From an uncultured Rikenellaceae bacterium (GTDB taxonomy: Bacteria > Bacteroidota > Bacteroidia > Bacteroidales > Rikenellaceae), in NCBI GenBank assembly GCA_947038135.1, contig CAMQVM010000009.1:1-17049 (forward strand): 17,049 nucleotides of DNA. The letters are read 5' to 3'. This document shows positions 5,755-13,184 of this stretch, one piece after another. The notes under the pieces are model-generated. The model was given only the letters and a program-made list of their open reading frames with translations, had not been told where the DNA came from and did not search any database. Positions within the stretch are counted from its first letter, which is position 1. Every line of letters begins with the position of its first letter. Made by a program: the position numbers and the translations under genes.

Positions 5755-8268
5755 ATGAAGGAGTACGCATACGAAGAGGCTGTAGCTTTATCAAAAAAAT
5801 ACTTTAATGGTGATGATTTAGCAGCAACTGTTTGGGTTAACAAATACGCACTAAAAGACTCGGCTGGAAAAATTTATGAAGATTCACCAGTTAAAATGCA
5901 TGAAAGAATAGCATCGGAAATAGAGAGAATAGAGAGCAATTATCCTAATCCGATGAGTAAAGAGGAGGTTTTTAATCTTCTTGATAAATTCACATACATC
6001 ATACCTCAAGGTGGTCCAATGACAGGTGTTGGCAACAACCTTCAGGTGGCATCTTTATCTAACTGTTTCGTTATTGGGCATAATGTGTCGGCAGATTCTT
6101 ATGGTGGTATCATTCGCATAGATGAAGAGCAGGTGCAACTGATGAAAAGAAGAGGTGGTGTAGGTCATGACTTATCTCACTTACGTCCTTCAGGGTCACC
6201 AGTATTAAATAGTGCACTTACATCTACAGGAATAGTTCCTTTTATGGAGCGTTACTCTAACTCAACCCGTGAGGTGGCACAAGATGGCAGAAGAGGAGCT
6301 TTGATGATCTCTCTATCTGTTCGTCACCCTGATGCAGAGAAGTTTATTGATGCAAAAGTCGATACAGGCAAGGTTACAGGGGCAAACATATCTATAAAGC
6401 TTGATGATGAGTTTATGCAAGCTGCAATAAACGGTGATTCATACCGCCAGCAGTTTCCAGTAGACTCTGCAACTCCATCTGTTGAGAGTGACATTGATGC
6501 TAAGCAGCTGTGGGATAAGATTATACACAATGCATGGAAGTCAGCAGAACCAGGTGTTTTGTTTTGGGATACTATCATTAGAGAGTCGGTAGCTGATTGC
6601 TATTCAGACCTAGGATTTAAAACAGTATCTACAAACCCATGTGGTGAGATACCGTTGTGCCCTTATGATAGTTGTAGGCTTTTAGCTATTAATCTATATG
6701 GTTATGTTGTGAATCCATTCACTCCTGAGGCGTATTTTGATGAAGAGCTATTCAAGAAGCATATACTATGCGCTATGCGTATAATGGATGATATTATTGA
6801 TCTTGAAATCGAAAAGATAGAGGCTATCATCAAAAAGGTAGATAAAGATCCTGAAGAGGCTGATATACGTCGTGTAGAGGCAGATCTTTGGAGGAAAATC
6901 AAAGAAAAAGCTGTCGATGGTCGTAGAACAGGTCTTGGTATAACTGCTGAGGGCGATATGCTTGCTGCTTTAGGGTTACGTTATGGTAGCGATGAGGGTA
7001 TCACTTATTCTGAGAATATTCAGAAAATTCTTGCTGTTGAGGCATATCGTGCATCTGTAAAACTTGCAAAAGAGCGTGGTGCATTTAAGATGTACTCTGC
7101 TGAGCGTGAAAAAGATAACCCAATGATTCAGCGTATCAAGGGGGCAGATGCTTCGTTGTATGAAGATATGTGTAAATATGGACGTCGTAACATTGCAATG
7201 CTTACAATAGCTCCTACGGGCACAACTAGTATAATGAGCCAAACAACTTCGGGTATAGAGCCAGTGTTCTTGCCTTTCTATACACGTCGTCGTAAGGTCA
7301 ATCCTAATGATCAGGCTGTTATTGTCTCTTATGTAGATGATTTGGGCGATTCATGGGAGGAGTATAATGTGTTCCACCATAAGTTTGTTATATGGGCTGA
7401 AATGAATGGCCATGATCGCTATAAGCTAGACCGTATGTCGGGAGATGAGATTGATGAGCTTGTTAAGATATCGCCATATCACAACGCTACAAGTAATGAT
7501 GTTGATTGGATAAGTAAGGTTAAGATGCAGGGAGCTATGCAGAAATGGGTAGATCACTCTATATCTGTAACAGTAAACCTACCTAACGATGTTAAAGAGG
7601 AGCTAGTGGCTAAGGTGTATCAAACTGCATGGGAGTATGGTTGCAAGGGTGTTACTGTATATAGAGATGGTTGTCGTGATGGTGTATTGATATCTGCAAA
7701 GAACAATAAGTCTCACAAAGAGCCACTTCTTCTTAAACGTCCTGAAGAGCTTACTGCAGATGTTGTAAGGTTCAAAAATGGTAAAGAGGATTGGATAGCT
7801 TTTGTGGGAACTTACAACGGACTACCTTATGAAATTTTCACTGGTAAAAACGATGAAGATGCGCTATATATACCTAAAAGGATAACTAGAGGTACAATTA
7901 TAAAGGTGCGTGAAGAAGATGGCACAAAAAGATACGATTTTCAGTATGAAGACAAGTATGGTTACAAAAATACTATTGGTGGCATATCACGTCTATTTGA
8001 TGAAACATATTGGAACTATGCTAAGTTGATATCAAGTGTGTTACGTAACGAGATGCCTATACTTCAGGTTGTGGTGCTAGTTACATCACTTCACTTTGAC
8101 TCTGCATCTATCAACTCATGGAAATCAGGTGTTGCACGTAGCTTGTCTAAGTATATACCTACTGGTACACGCTCTTCAAAGAAGTGTTCAGAGTGTGGCG
8201 AAGAGGCTTTGATTTATCAAGAGGGGTGCTTGGTTTGTAGTGGTTGTGGGCACTCTAAATGTGGGTAA
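5755..8268 (+). CDS. nrdJ: Adenosylcobalamin-dependent ribonucleotide reductase (class II)
   Basis: The 837-residue enzyme reduces ribonucleotides to deoxyribonucleotides with an AdoCbl-generated thiyl radical, independent of oxygen. Active-site motifs are clear. Cys104 (SNCF) and Cys307 would form the redox pair. Asn294, Cys296 and Glu298 lie in NPCGEIPL, where Cys296 is the expected thiyl radical site. PTGTTS and a phosphate-loop-like region follow, and YGCKGVTVYRDG marks the end of the barrel. The C-terminus has a Cys-rich tail (Cys811, 814, 825, 828, 831, 836) that probably re-reduces the active-site disulfide or binds zinc. I chose ATG 5755 because the longer TTG-initiated frame from 5713 begins within the promoter box. 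It is monocistronic and ends at the palindromic terminator. The cofactor implies vitamin B12 uptake or synthesis elsewhere in the genome. Confidence 0.95.
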   Translation: MKEYAYEEAVALSKKYFNGDDLAATVWVNKYALKDSAGKIYEDSPVKMHERIASEIERIESNYPNPMSKEEVFNLLDKFTYIIPQGGPMTGVGNNLQVASLSNCFVIGHNVSADSYGGIIRIDEEQVQLMKRRGGVGHDLSHLRPSGSPVLNSALTSTGIVPFMERYSNSTREVAQDGRRGALMISLSVRHPDAEKFIDAKVDTGKVTGANISIKLDDEFMQAAINGDSYRQQFPVDSATPSVESDIDAKQLWDKIIHNAWKSAEPGVLFWDTIIRESVADCYSDLGFKTVSTNPCGEIPLCPYDSCRLLAINLYGYVVNPFTPEAYFDEELFKKHILCAMRIMDDIIDLEIEKIEAIIKKVDKDPEEADIRRVEADLWRKIKEKAVDGRRTGLGITAEGDMLAALGLRYGSDEGITYSENIQKILAVEAYRASVKLAKERGAFKMYSAEREKDNPMIQRIKGADASLYEDMCKYGRRNIAMLTIAPTGTTSIMSQTTSGIEPVFLPFYTRRRKVNPNDQAVIVSYVDDLGDSWEEYNVFHHKFVIWAEMNGHDRYKLDRMSGDEIDELVKISPYHNATSNDVDWISKVKMQGAMQKWVDHSISVTVNLPNDVKEELVAKVYQTAWEYGCKGVTVYRDGCRDGVLISAKNNKSHKEPLLLKRPEELTADVVRFKNGKEDWIAFVGTYNGLPYEIFTGKNDEDALYIPKRITRGTIIKVREEDGTKRYDFQYEDKYGYKNTIGGISRLFDETYWNYAKLISSVLRNEMPILQVVVLVTSLHFDSASINSWKSGVARSLSKYIPTGTRSSKKCSECGEEALIYQEGCLVCSGCGHSKCG

Positions 8269-8310
8269 TAAAATATTTAAGTGTTTTATAGATATAACAT
8301 TTTAAAATGC

Positions 8311-8358
8311 AAAAGGTAATGCGGGCTGGAAACTAGTTTCCAGCCCGCATTACCTTTT
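8311..8358. terminator. Perfect 48-nt palindrome, bidirectional terminator
   Basis: Bases 8311-8334 and 8335-8358 are exact reverse complements (24-bp arms, no spacer, centre CTAG). The stem has a GC-rich core flanked by AAAA on one side and TTTT on the other, so a transcript from either strand ends its hairpin with U residues. It lies 42 nt after the reductase stop codon and 204 nt after the rsmG stop codon, between convergent genes. Confidence 0.85.
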
Positions 8359-8404
8359 ATAATAAGTGTCGCTGTTTATAAATACTATTTTGAGGTAGTA
8401 GCAA

Positions 8405-8550
8405 AATAGCGAACTGCTTCATCATTTTCGGTATCACTATTTCGTTAGATACTAAAAACAAGTATCTTTTATTTCAAACTTCAACTCTTTGCATTTAATC
8501 AGTTTGTAGGCGACTTCATATAACTTGGGTCTTTCTTAGCTTTGCAAAGG
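8405..8550 (-). repeat. Dispersed intergenic repeat, copy B
   Basis: This copy aligns end to end with copy C (12882-13022). In the gap-free block 8466-8515 against 12939-12988, 38 of 50 bases agree and 10 of the 12 differences are transitions. AGATACT (8447-8453) pairs with AGTATCT (8461-8467) in a short hairpin. The right end, CTTAGCTTTGCAA, contains a TAnnTTTG-like box on the plus strand at 8537-8544, and its minus-strand reading CACCTTTGCAAAG also resembles a start region. The copy lies between the rsmG stop and its terminator, overlapping neither except the last few bases upstream of rsmG's end at 8562. Stops interrupt all likely frames. Confidence 0.65.
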
Positions 8551-8561
8551 TGTCATTTTTG

Positions 8562-9200
8562 CTATCTTTTTAAAATCTGCAACACCTTTTTAGTCTCAAA
8601 AAACTCCTCCTCAAAAAATGCAGGTATAGAGTGTTCAACGACAATACCACCGCCGCCAATAAAGCGTTTACCTCCAGCTATCTCCTCGGCTAAATCGCCA
8701 CCTTTAAGATACAATATGCTATGGTCGCCACCCTTTTTTAGCTGCTTCCATGACCATCCTAAAAAGGTTGTTAGGTCTGTTACAGCACGTGATACTATAT
8801 AGTCTACCTTAACACCTAAATCTTCTGCTCGGCAGTTGTGTGTGGTTACATTTGTTAGCCCTAGCTCTTGTGCTACATTAGTCACTACTGTAATCTTTTT
8901 GGCAATCGAGTCAACCATTATAAACTTACTCTCAGGATATAATACAGCTAGGGGTATGCCTGGAAAACCACCGCCACAACCGATATCCATAATTACATCG
9001 CCCGCCTTAAACTGATGCACCTTGGCAATAGCTAGCGAGTGAAGTATATGCTTTAAGTATAAGTTAGCGAAATCTTTTCGTGACACTACATTTATCTTAT
9101 TGTTCCACGCCTCATATATATCATACATTGCGCTAAACTGCTGAGTCTGCTTTTCGGTCAGTTCAGTGCCGAAATATTTTATAATTGTATCTTTCATCAA
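8562..9200 (-). CDS. rsmG: 16S rRNA (guanine-527-N7)-methyltransferase
   Basis: RsmG methylates N7 of G527 in 16S rRNA using S-adenosylmethionine, in the cytosol. The 212-residue protein has the Rossmann-fold SAM-binding motif DIGCGGGFPG at 72-81, the family block YLKHILHSL at 48-56, the VSRAV motif at 136-140 and the YLKG motif near 164-167. Length and order fit the family. The start codon lies 2 nt beyond the stop of the ECF sigma gene, so translation is probably coupled, and it is the last gene of the operon. The near-C-terminal IGGGGIVVEH segment resembles the beta-strand hairpin that follows the core in this family. Confidence 0.95.
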   Translation of the reverse strand: MMKDTIIKYFGTELTEKQTQQFSAMYDIYEAWNNKINVVSRKDFANLYLKHILHSLAIAKVHQFKAGDVIMDIGCGGGFPGIPLAVLYPESKFIMVDSIAKKITVVTNVAQELGLTNVTTHNCRAEDLGVKVDYIVSRAVTDLTTFLGWSWKQLKKGGDHSILYLKGGDLAEEIAGGKRFIGGGGIVVEHSIPAFFEEEFFETKKVLQILKR

Positions 9201-9202
9201 TA

Positions 9203-9769
9203 TTATTTATCTAGTAAATCAATAATCTTTACGAGCATCTTTTTAGCTCTGAAAAGTTGGGTTTTAACTGTTCCTATTGGTATTTGTAACGTTGTAGCTA
9301 TATCATTATATGACATAAGCTCAAAATACCGAAGCTCTATAATCCTTTGGTAGTGGGGAGCCAGCTTTGATAGCTGTACCTCCACCTTGTCAACACGTTC
9401 ATTGTTGATAATTATATCTTCGGGGGTGATGGTATTTGATGCAATATCATATTTTGCTGTATCGTCAACCAAAAAACTCTCAGTGCTTTTTTGCTTGCGC
9501 TTAATATCAAGAAAAGTGTTTCGTGCAATTGTTCTAAGCCATACATCAAGCCCATGAGCTGGGTTATATGTAGCGAGCTTGTTAAATGCCTTTATATAGG
9601 TCTCTTGCAGTACATCATTAGAGTCATAATCGTTGTTGCATAGCCTCTCAACGTAAGGGCGCACCTTGTCGTCATAGTAGCTTACCAATACTCCAAATGA
9701 GTCTGTGTTACCATCAAGAGCATCGGTTATTAATCTCCTTAGCTCAAAATTATCCAACTTTAAATCCAT
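9203..9769 (-). CDS. ECF-type RNA polymerase sigma factor
   Basis: The 188-residue protein has the two-domain layout of ECF (sigma-70 group 4) factors. Region 2 lies at about 20-93, with DVLQETYIKAFNKL (52-65) as the core-binding and -10 element helix. Region 4 lies at about 130-182, with LRYFELMSYNDIATTL and GTVKTQLFRAKKML forming the helix-turn-helix. A linker of about 35 residues separates them. The ATG overlaps the end of the upstream glycosyltransferase gene by 10 nt. No anti-sigma gene or other sensor is adjacent, unlike many ECF loci, so its control may be transcriptional or may involve a distant partner. The signal and target promoters are unknown. Confidence 0.9.
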   Translation of the reverse strand: MDLKLDNFELRRLITDALDGNTDSFGVLVSYYDDKVRPYVERLCNNDYDSNDVLQETYIKAFNKLATYNPAHGLDVWLRTIARNTFLDIKRKQKSTESFLVDDTAKYDIASNTITPEDIIINNERVDKVEVQLSKLAPHYQRIIELRYFELMSYNDIATTLQIPIGTVKTQLFRAKKMLVKIIDLLDK

Positions 9770-10926
9770 AGGTTTCTGCTAGGTCTAAATCGCTGCTTTA
9801 TGAATATTATAAGAGACTCAAATGCCATGATATATTGGTAGAATAGCATTGTCATAAACGGAATATTCTCTTTTGTACGTGCTGATAGCGATAATACTAT
9901 TACAAGGCTGATTATAAACTGTATAAAAGCTGCTACTGCTACAACTATTTTAAAAGTTAAAGGTAGTAGTATAAGCGATAATAGAGCCGACAGATAGAAG
10001 ATAGTTGAAAATAAGAAAAAGTTAAACATATATAACCTCGGTCCTATCTTATAGTACTTCTGTGCATAGGTCGAAAAAGCAATGTTGTCGAGGTGATCTT
10101 GGTAGCTTACAGGCTCGTTAATCTCGACTGTAGATCGTCTGCTTAGTAATGGGGTGAGGCTGCTAAACTTCGCTGCCTGCTGTATAAATAGGTCATTTTC
10201 ACCTCTATTAAGCCTAAGGTGTGTAGCAAAACCCTTGCACTTGTAGAACAGAGGGCGTGTAAACCCAAAAAACATCTCATTAGCAAAGTATGGCAATCCT
10301 ATATTAGCACTACCCATATATAGCAGAGAGTCAACAACATTTTTGCACCTCGCAATTTTGTTTGACATATTGTCATATGATGTAAGGCGTGTATATCCGC
10401 TAATCATATCACTACGCATAAAGCCTTTCGAACACTCTTCTAGCCATTTTTCGTGCATTATATGGGCTCTTGGCGATAAGAATATGATAAACTCGTGTGC
10501 TGCAGCTTTAATACCTAAAGTGTAGGCTAACTTTGTGGTGTGTTGGTAGTTGTGTGTATGCTTTACATTGGTTATATATAGCAGTGGATATTGAGCTTTT
10601 AAATTATCAAGAGCCACAGCAGTCTCGTCATCTTGCGACTTGAAATTTACTACCACAACCTGAAATTCACCCTGATAATTCTGCGCAAATAAAGCATGAA
10701 TACGAGTTGTTAAAAATATCAAATCATCTCTAACGATTACAACAATCGATATAGGCATATTTTTTTGTCTGATCGTTTTAATCTTCTTAATATTGAAAGT
10801 CGATATTTTCAGAAACGAGAATATGTAGTACCACATAACTACCAAAAACGAGATAAATACTGCAACGAGTAGTGCAGTGTCGAAATAGGTAAATGATGAG
10901 AAAATAGTGAATGTGTCTTTTGTCAT
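9760..10926 (-). CDS. Membrane glycosyltransferase, GT2-like, with altered metal-site motifs
   Basis: The 388-residue protein has a hydrophobic N-terminal span (about 15-38), a GT-A-like domain (about 57-285) and three C-terminal hydrophobic spans (about 302-323, 325-349, 355-376). The domain opens with SIVVIVRDD (60-68), typical of family 2 transferases. GEND (242-245) matches the ED/DxD-like acceptor motif with its expected catalytic acid. Two usual acidic sites are changed: the first Asp pair after the second strand is Asn94-Phe95, and the metal-binding DxD is SPRA at 151-154. It may use a different metal arrangement or be a non-catalytic relative. The product would presumably be an envelope polysaccharide or glycolipid; the substrate is unknown. 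It is first of the operon with the ECF sigma and rsmG. Confidence 0.8.
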   Translation of the reverse strand: MTKDTFTIFSSFTYFDTALLVAVFISFLVVMWYYIFSFLKISTFNIKKIKTIRQKNMPISIVVIVRDDLIFLTTRIHALFAQNYQGEFQVVVVNFKSQDDETAVALDNLKAQYPLLYITNVKHTHNYQHTTKLAYTLGIKAAAHEFIIFLSPRAHIMHEKWLEECSKGFMRSDMISGYTRLTSYDNMSNKIARCKNVVDSLLYMGSANIGLPYFANEMFFGFTRPLFYKCKGFATHLRLNRGENDLFIQQAAKFSSLTPLLSRRSTVEINEPVSYQDHLDNIAFSTYAQKYYKIGPRLYMFNFFLFSTIFYLSALLSLILLPLTFKIVVAVAAFIQFIISLVIVLSLSARTKENIPFMTMLFYQYIMAFESLIIFIKQRFRPSRNLWI

Positions 10927-10951
10927 TATCGTATAAAATTATAGAGTGCTA

Positions 10952-10982
10952 TTGCAAAGCATAGATAAATTACCTAATTTCG
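10952..10982 (+). promoter_or_regulatory. Candidate promoter for mqnE
   Basis: TTG at 10952-10954 and TAATTTCG at 10975-10982 are separated by 20 nt, matching the -33/-7 spacing of Bacteroidetes promoters. The -7 box has one mismatch to TAnnTTTG. A transcript would start near 10989 and leave a leader of about 84 nt before the ATG. Confidence 0.45.
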
Positions 10983-10985
10983 CAA
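10955..10985 (-). promoter_or_regulatory. Candidate promoter for the glycosyltransferase-ECF-rsmG operon
   Basis: On the minus strand TTG lies at 10985-10983 and ATGCTTTG at 10962-10955, with a 20-nt gap. The -7 box differs from TAnnTTTG at its first two bases (ATGC in place of TAnn). The elements interlock with those of the mqnE promoter. The distance to the ATG at 10926 is about 28 nt. Confidence 0.35.
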
Positions 10986-11072
10986 CGTGACAGATTAACT
11001 GCAAAAATAGCTCTTTTTTTCTACTATTCAAAGAGAAAAGAGATATTAATACATACATAACATATTTTAATT

Positions 11073-12170
11073 ATGAATTTTCCAAAAAACACCTTCTCAG
11101 CGCATATAGAGCTGATAATTGATAAGCACTTATCGGGGGTAAGAATCACTCCTGCTGAGGCAATAGCACTTTATAACGATGCACCCTTGATGCTTTTAGG
11201 TGAGCTAGCGCTACATACTAAGCGTAAATGGTCGCAAAATAATGTTTTTTACAATAAAAACTTTCATATCGAACCTACAAATATATGTATTTATAACTGC
11301 AAATTTTGTTCATTTCGCCAAACTCGTGACTCCTCTCAGGCGTGGAATATGAGCCTTGAGCAGATCGTAGATTATGCAAAAGAGAACTACAAAGATGGTA
11401 TGACTGAGGTCCATCTTGTGGGTGGCGTGCATCCCGACGCTACCATTGAGTATTATGGTGATATCATCAAGGCTTTACGTGCTATTATGCCTTCAATATC
11501 TATTAAAGCCTTCTCTGCTATTGAACATATTTATGTCTTTGAAAAGGCGGGGTTAAGCTATCATGAGGGACTTAAGTATTTGCGTGATTGTGGTATGGAC
11601 TCTATAACTGGTGGTGGAGCTGAGATATTTGAAAATGGAGTACGCTCTAAAATTTGCTCGGAAAAGGCATCTTCATCAAAATGGTTAGATCTGCACCATG
11701 CAGCCCATGATTTGGGTATTAAGAGTGCTGCTACAATGCTATATGGGCATCTTGAATCGGTCGAAGATCGTATAAATCACATAGAGCAATTGCGTGATCT
11801 ACAAGATATAACTGGTGGCTTTACTGCTTTTATTCCATTAAAATTTCGTAGTAAGCATAATAGTATGGAGTATCTAGGTGAGTCTACCTTAATTACCGAT
11901 TTAAAAACTATTGCTATAAGTCGTATATTTCTTGATAATATCCCCCATATAAAGGCTTATCCTCCATCGTTGGGCATCGATAATACACTTTTTGCATTAA
12001 TGTTTGGCGCAGATGATATCGATGGTACCGTTAACGATACTACCAAAATATACTCGATGGCAGGAGTTGATAATAAAATTCTTACTGAAAGTGACTTATG
12101 TTCTATTGCTTCAGATGCAGGGTTTACAGCTGTTGAACGAGATACTTTTTATAACATCGTTGCTAGATAA
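11073..12170 (+). CDS. mqnE: Aminofutalosine synthase (radical SAM)
   Basis: MqnE uses a radical SAM [4Fe-4S] cluster to join 3-[(1-carboxyvinyl)oxy]benzoate with SAM to form aminofutalosine, the second step of the futalosine menaquinone pathway. The 365-residue protein has the cluster motif C-x3-C-x2-C at Cys72, Cys76 and Cys79 inside PTNICIYNCKFCSF. Other family blocks are EVHLVGGVHPD (112-122), IKAFSAIE (144-151), GGGAEIFENGVRSKIC (180-195), ATMLYGH (220-226), TGGFTAFIPL (247-256) and a near-C-terminal FGADDIDGTV (311-320). IKAFSAIE and the phrase ending KIC fit MqnE better than the related cyclic dehypoxanthine futalosine synthase MqnC, which carries SP(P/S)E-type text there. No other mqn gene is in the window. 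Confidence 0.9.
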   Translation: MNFPKNTFSAHIELIIDKHLSGVRITPAEAIALYNDAPLMLLGELALHTKRKWSQNNVFYNKNFHIEPTNICIYNCKFCSFRQTRDSSQAWNMSLEQIVDYAKENYKDGMTEVHLVGGVHPDATIEYYGDIIKALRAIMPSISIKAFSAIEHIYVFEKAGLSYHEGLKYLRDCGMDSITGGGAEIFENGVRSKICSEKASSSKWLDLHHAAHDLGIKSAATMLYGHLESVEDRINHIEQLRDLQDITGGFTAFIPLKFRSKHNSMEYLGESTLITDLKTIAISRIFLDNIPHIKAYPPSLGIDNTLFALMFGADDIDGTVNDTTKIYSMAGVDNKILTESDLCSIASDAGFTAVERDTFYNIVAR

Positions 12171-12172
12171 CC

Positions 12173-12216
12173 AATAATAGGATTCACAAAACATAATTTT
12201 TGTGAGTCCTATTATT
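12173..12216. terminator. Terminator hairpin between convergent mqnE and rnhB
   Basis: Bases 12173-12191 pair with 12198-12216 (19 bp with one G-U wobble, 6-nt loop). The hairpin starts 2 nt after the mqnE stop and is followed by TT and AT-rich DNA. A minus-strand transcript from rnhB would also meet the same hairpin 38 nt beyond its stop. Confidence 0.78.
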
Positions 12217-12253
12217 TAATGTCATTACCTCATTGCAATTTAGCATAAAAATA

Positions 12254-12832
12254 CTATAATTTAACTTTGAAACTTTTGCGGTGAAGTGGGGTAGTTCCAT
12301 GCTTTGCTATTGCAGCACGATGGTGTTCTGTTCCGTAAGATTTATTTTTATCCCACCCATATTCAGGGTATAGTGCTGATAGTTCTGTTATATAGTCATC
12401 ACGATATGTCTTGGCTAATATAGATGCCGCAGCTATCGAGTAGAATTTTCCATCTCCTTTAACAATACACTTATGCGGAATATCTACGGTCGATTTAAAG
12501 CGATTGCCATCTATTAGTATCTGCTCTGGCTTTACAGCTAGGTTAGATACCGCTCGGTTCATTCCCAAATAAGTAGCATTTAATATGTTTATCTCATCAA
12601 TTACCTCTGCCGATATCTCCTCTACCGAGTATGCTATCGCCTCTTTCAGTATTATATCTCTTAGCTGGTAACGCCTTTTCTCACTAAGTTTCTTAGAGTC
12701 GTTTAGTAAGGTGTTATTAAAATCTTTAGGTAGTATCACAGCTGCCACAAATAGCGAGCCTACGAGGCATCCTCGCCCAGCCTCGTCTACTCCTGCTTCT
12801 ATGAAATCCTCGTCATGGTATGGTAGTAACAT
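12254..12832 (-). CDS. rnhB: Ribonuclease HII
   Basis: RNase HII nicks RNA-DNA hybrids and single ribonucleotides embedded in DNA. The 192-residue protein carries the family signature GVDEAGRG at 14-21, with catalytic Asp16 and Glu17. Asp108 lies in LIDGN, and the region AAASILAKTYRDDY (134-147) supplies the last acidic residue, probably Asp145. GWDKNKSYGTEHH (159-171) is the conserved C-terminal RNase HII block. Length is usual. Metal ions (Mg or Mn) are bound by the acidic set. The gene is monocistronic and converges on mqnE. No promoter box could be identified with confidence; repeat copy C lies just upstream. Confidence 0.96.
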   Translation of the reverse strand: MLLPYHDEDFIEAGVDEAGRGCLVGSLFVAAVILPKDFNNTLLNDSKKLSEKRRYQLRDIILKEAIAYSVEEISAEVIDEINILNATYLGMNRAVSNLAVKPEQILIDGNRFKSTVDIPHKCIVKGDGKFYSIAAASILAKTYRDDYITELSALYPEYGWDKNKSYGTEHHRAAIAKHGTTPLHRKSFKVKL

Positions 12833-12881
12833 AATTTAAATTATAATATTTATATAAGTTTGTTGTATGCGACAGTTAAAA

Positions 12882-13022
12882 AATTGAGAACTGCTGAATT
12901 TCAGGGATTAGTACTCAGCTGCCTACTAAATGTATGCCCTTTTACTTTAACCCTCAATTCTTTGTATTTCATCAATTTACAGGCGATCTTCACCAGTTTA
13001 AATTTTTTCTTAGTTTTGCAAC
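12882..13022 (-). repeat. Dispersed intergenic repeat, copy C
   Basis: This copy occupies most of the 352-base gene-free stretch between rnhB and the lipoprotein gene, and aligns with copies A and B. AGGG (12903-12906) and TTA (12908-12910) can pair with TAA (12948-12950) and CCCT (12951-12954), at the same alignment position as the 9-bp stem in copy A but with different bases. The right end TTAGTTTTGCAA contains a TAnnTTTG-like box on the plus strand (13011-13018). A 61-codon open frame on the plus strand crosses it, but its aligned frame is broken by stops in copy B, so coding is unlikely. No -33 element is seen. Confidence 0.65.
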
Positions 13023-13106
13023 GGTCTATCTGTATGTGTTGTTGAGAGCGGTTAACAGTTAGTAAATTATAATCTGGATAGAATCACCTACAATCACTCT
13101 TCCCTT

Positions 13107-13149
13107 AAAAAAAACGAGAGCCTCAAAATCAAATTTTGAGGCTCTCGTT
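13107..13149 (-). terminator. Intrinsic terminator of the TPR lipoprotein gene
   Basis: Bases 13113-13129 pair perfectly with 13133-13149 (17 bp, CAA loop) with a GC-rich lower stem. On the minus strand the hairpin is followed by a run of eight T (13114-13107). It sits 35 nt beyond the lipoprotein stop codon, a textbook intrinsic terminator for a strongly transcribed gene. Confidence 0.9.
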
Positions 13150-13184
13150 ACTTATTTAAATATTGATATATTTATCAATATAAA

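Noticed and set aside
8269..8561. Possible tRNA or rRNA fragment in the gene-free stretches
   Set aside because: No T-arm or acceptor-stem pattern, and no 5S/16S/23S-like sequence, was seen in these stretches; they hold the palindrome and repeat copy B only.
12860..13045. 61-codon open frame on the plus strand across repeat copy C
   Set aside because: The aligned frame in copy B is interrupted by several stops, codon choice is not gene-like, and it has no recognisable domain. It is a by-product of the repeat.
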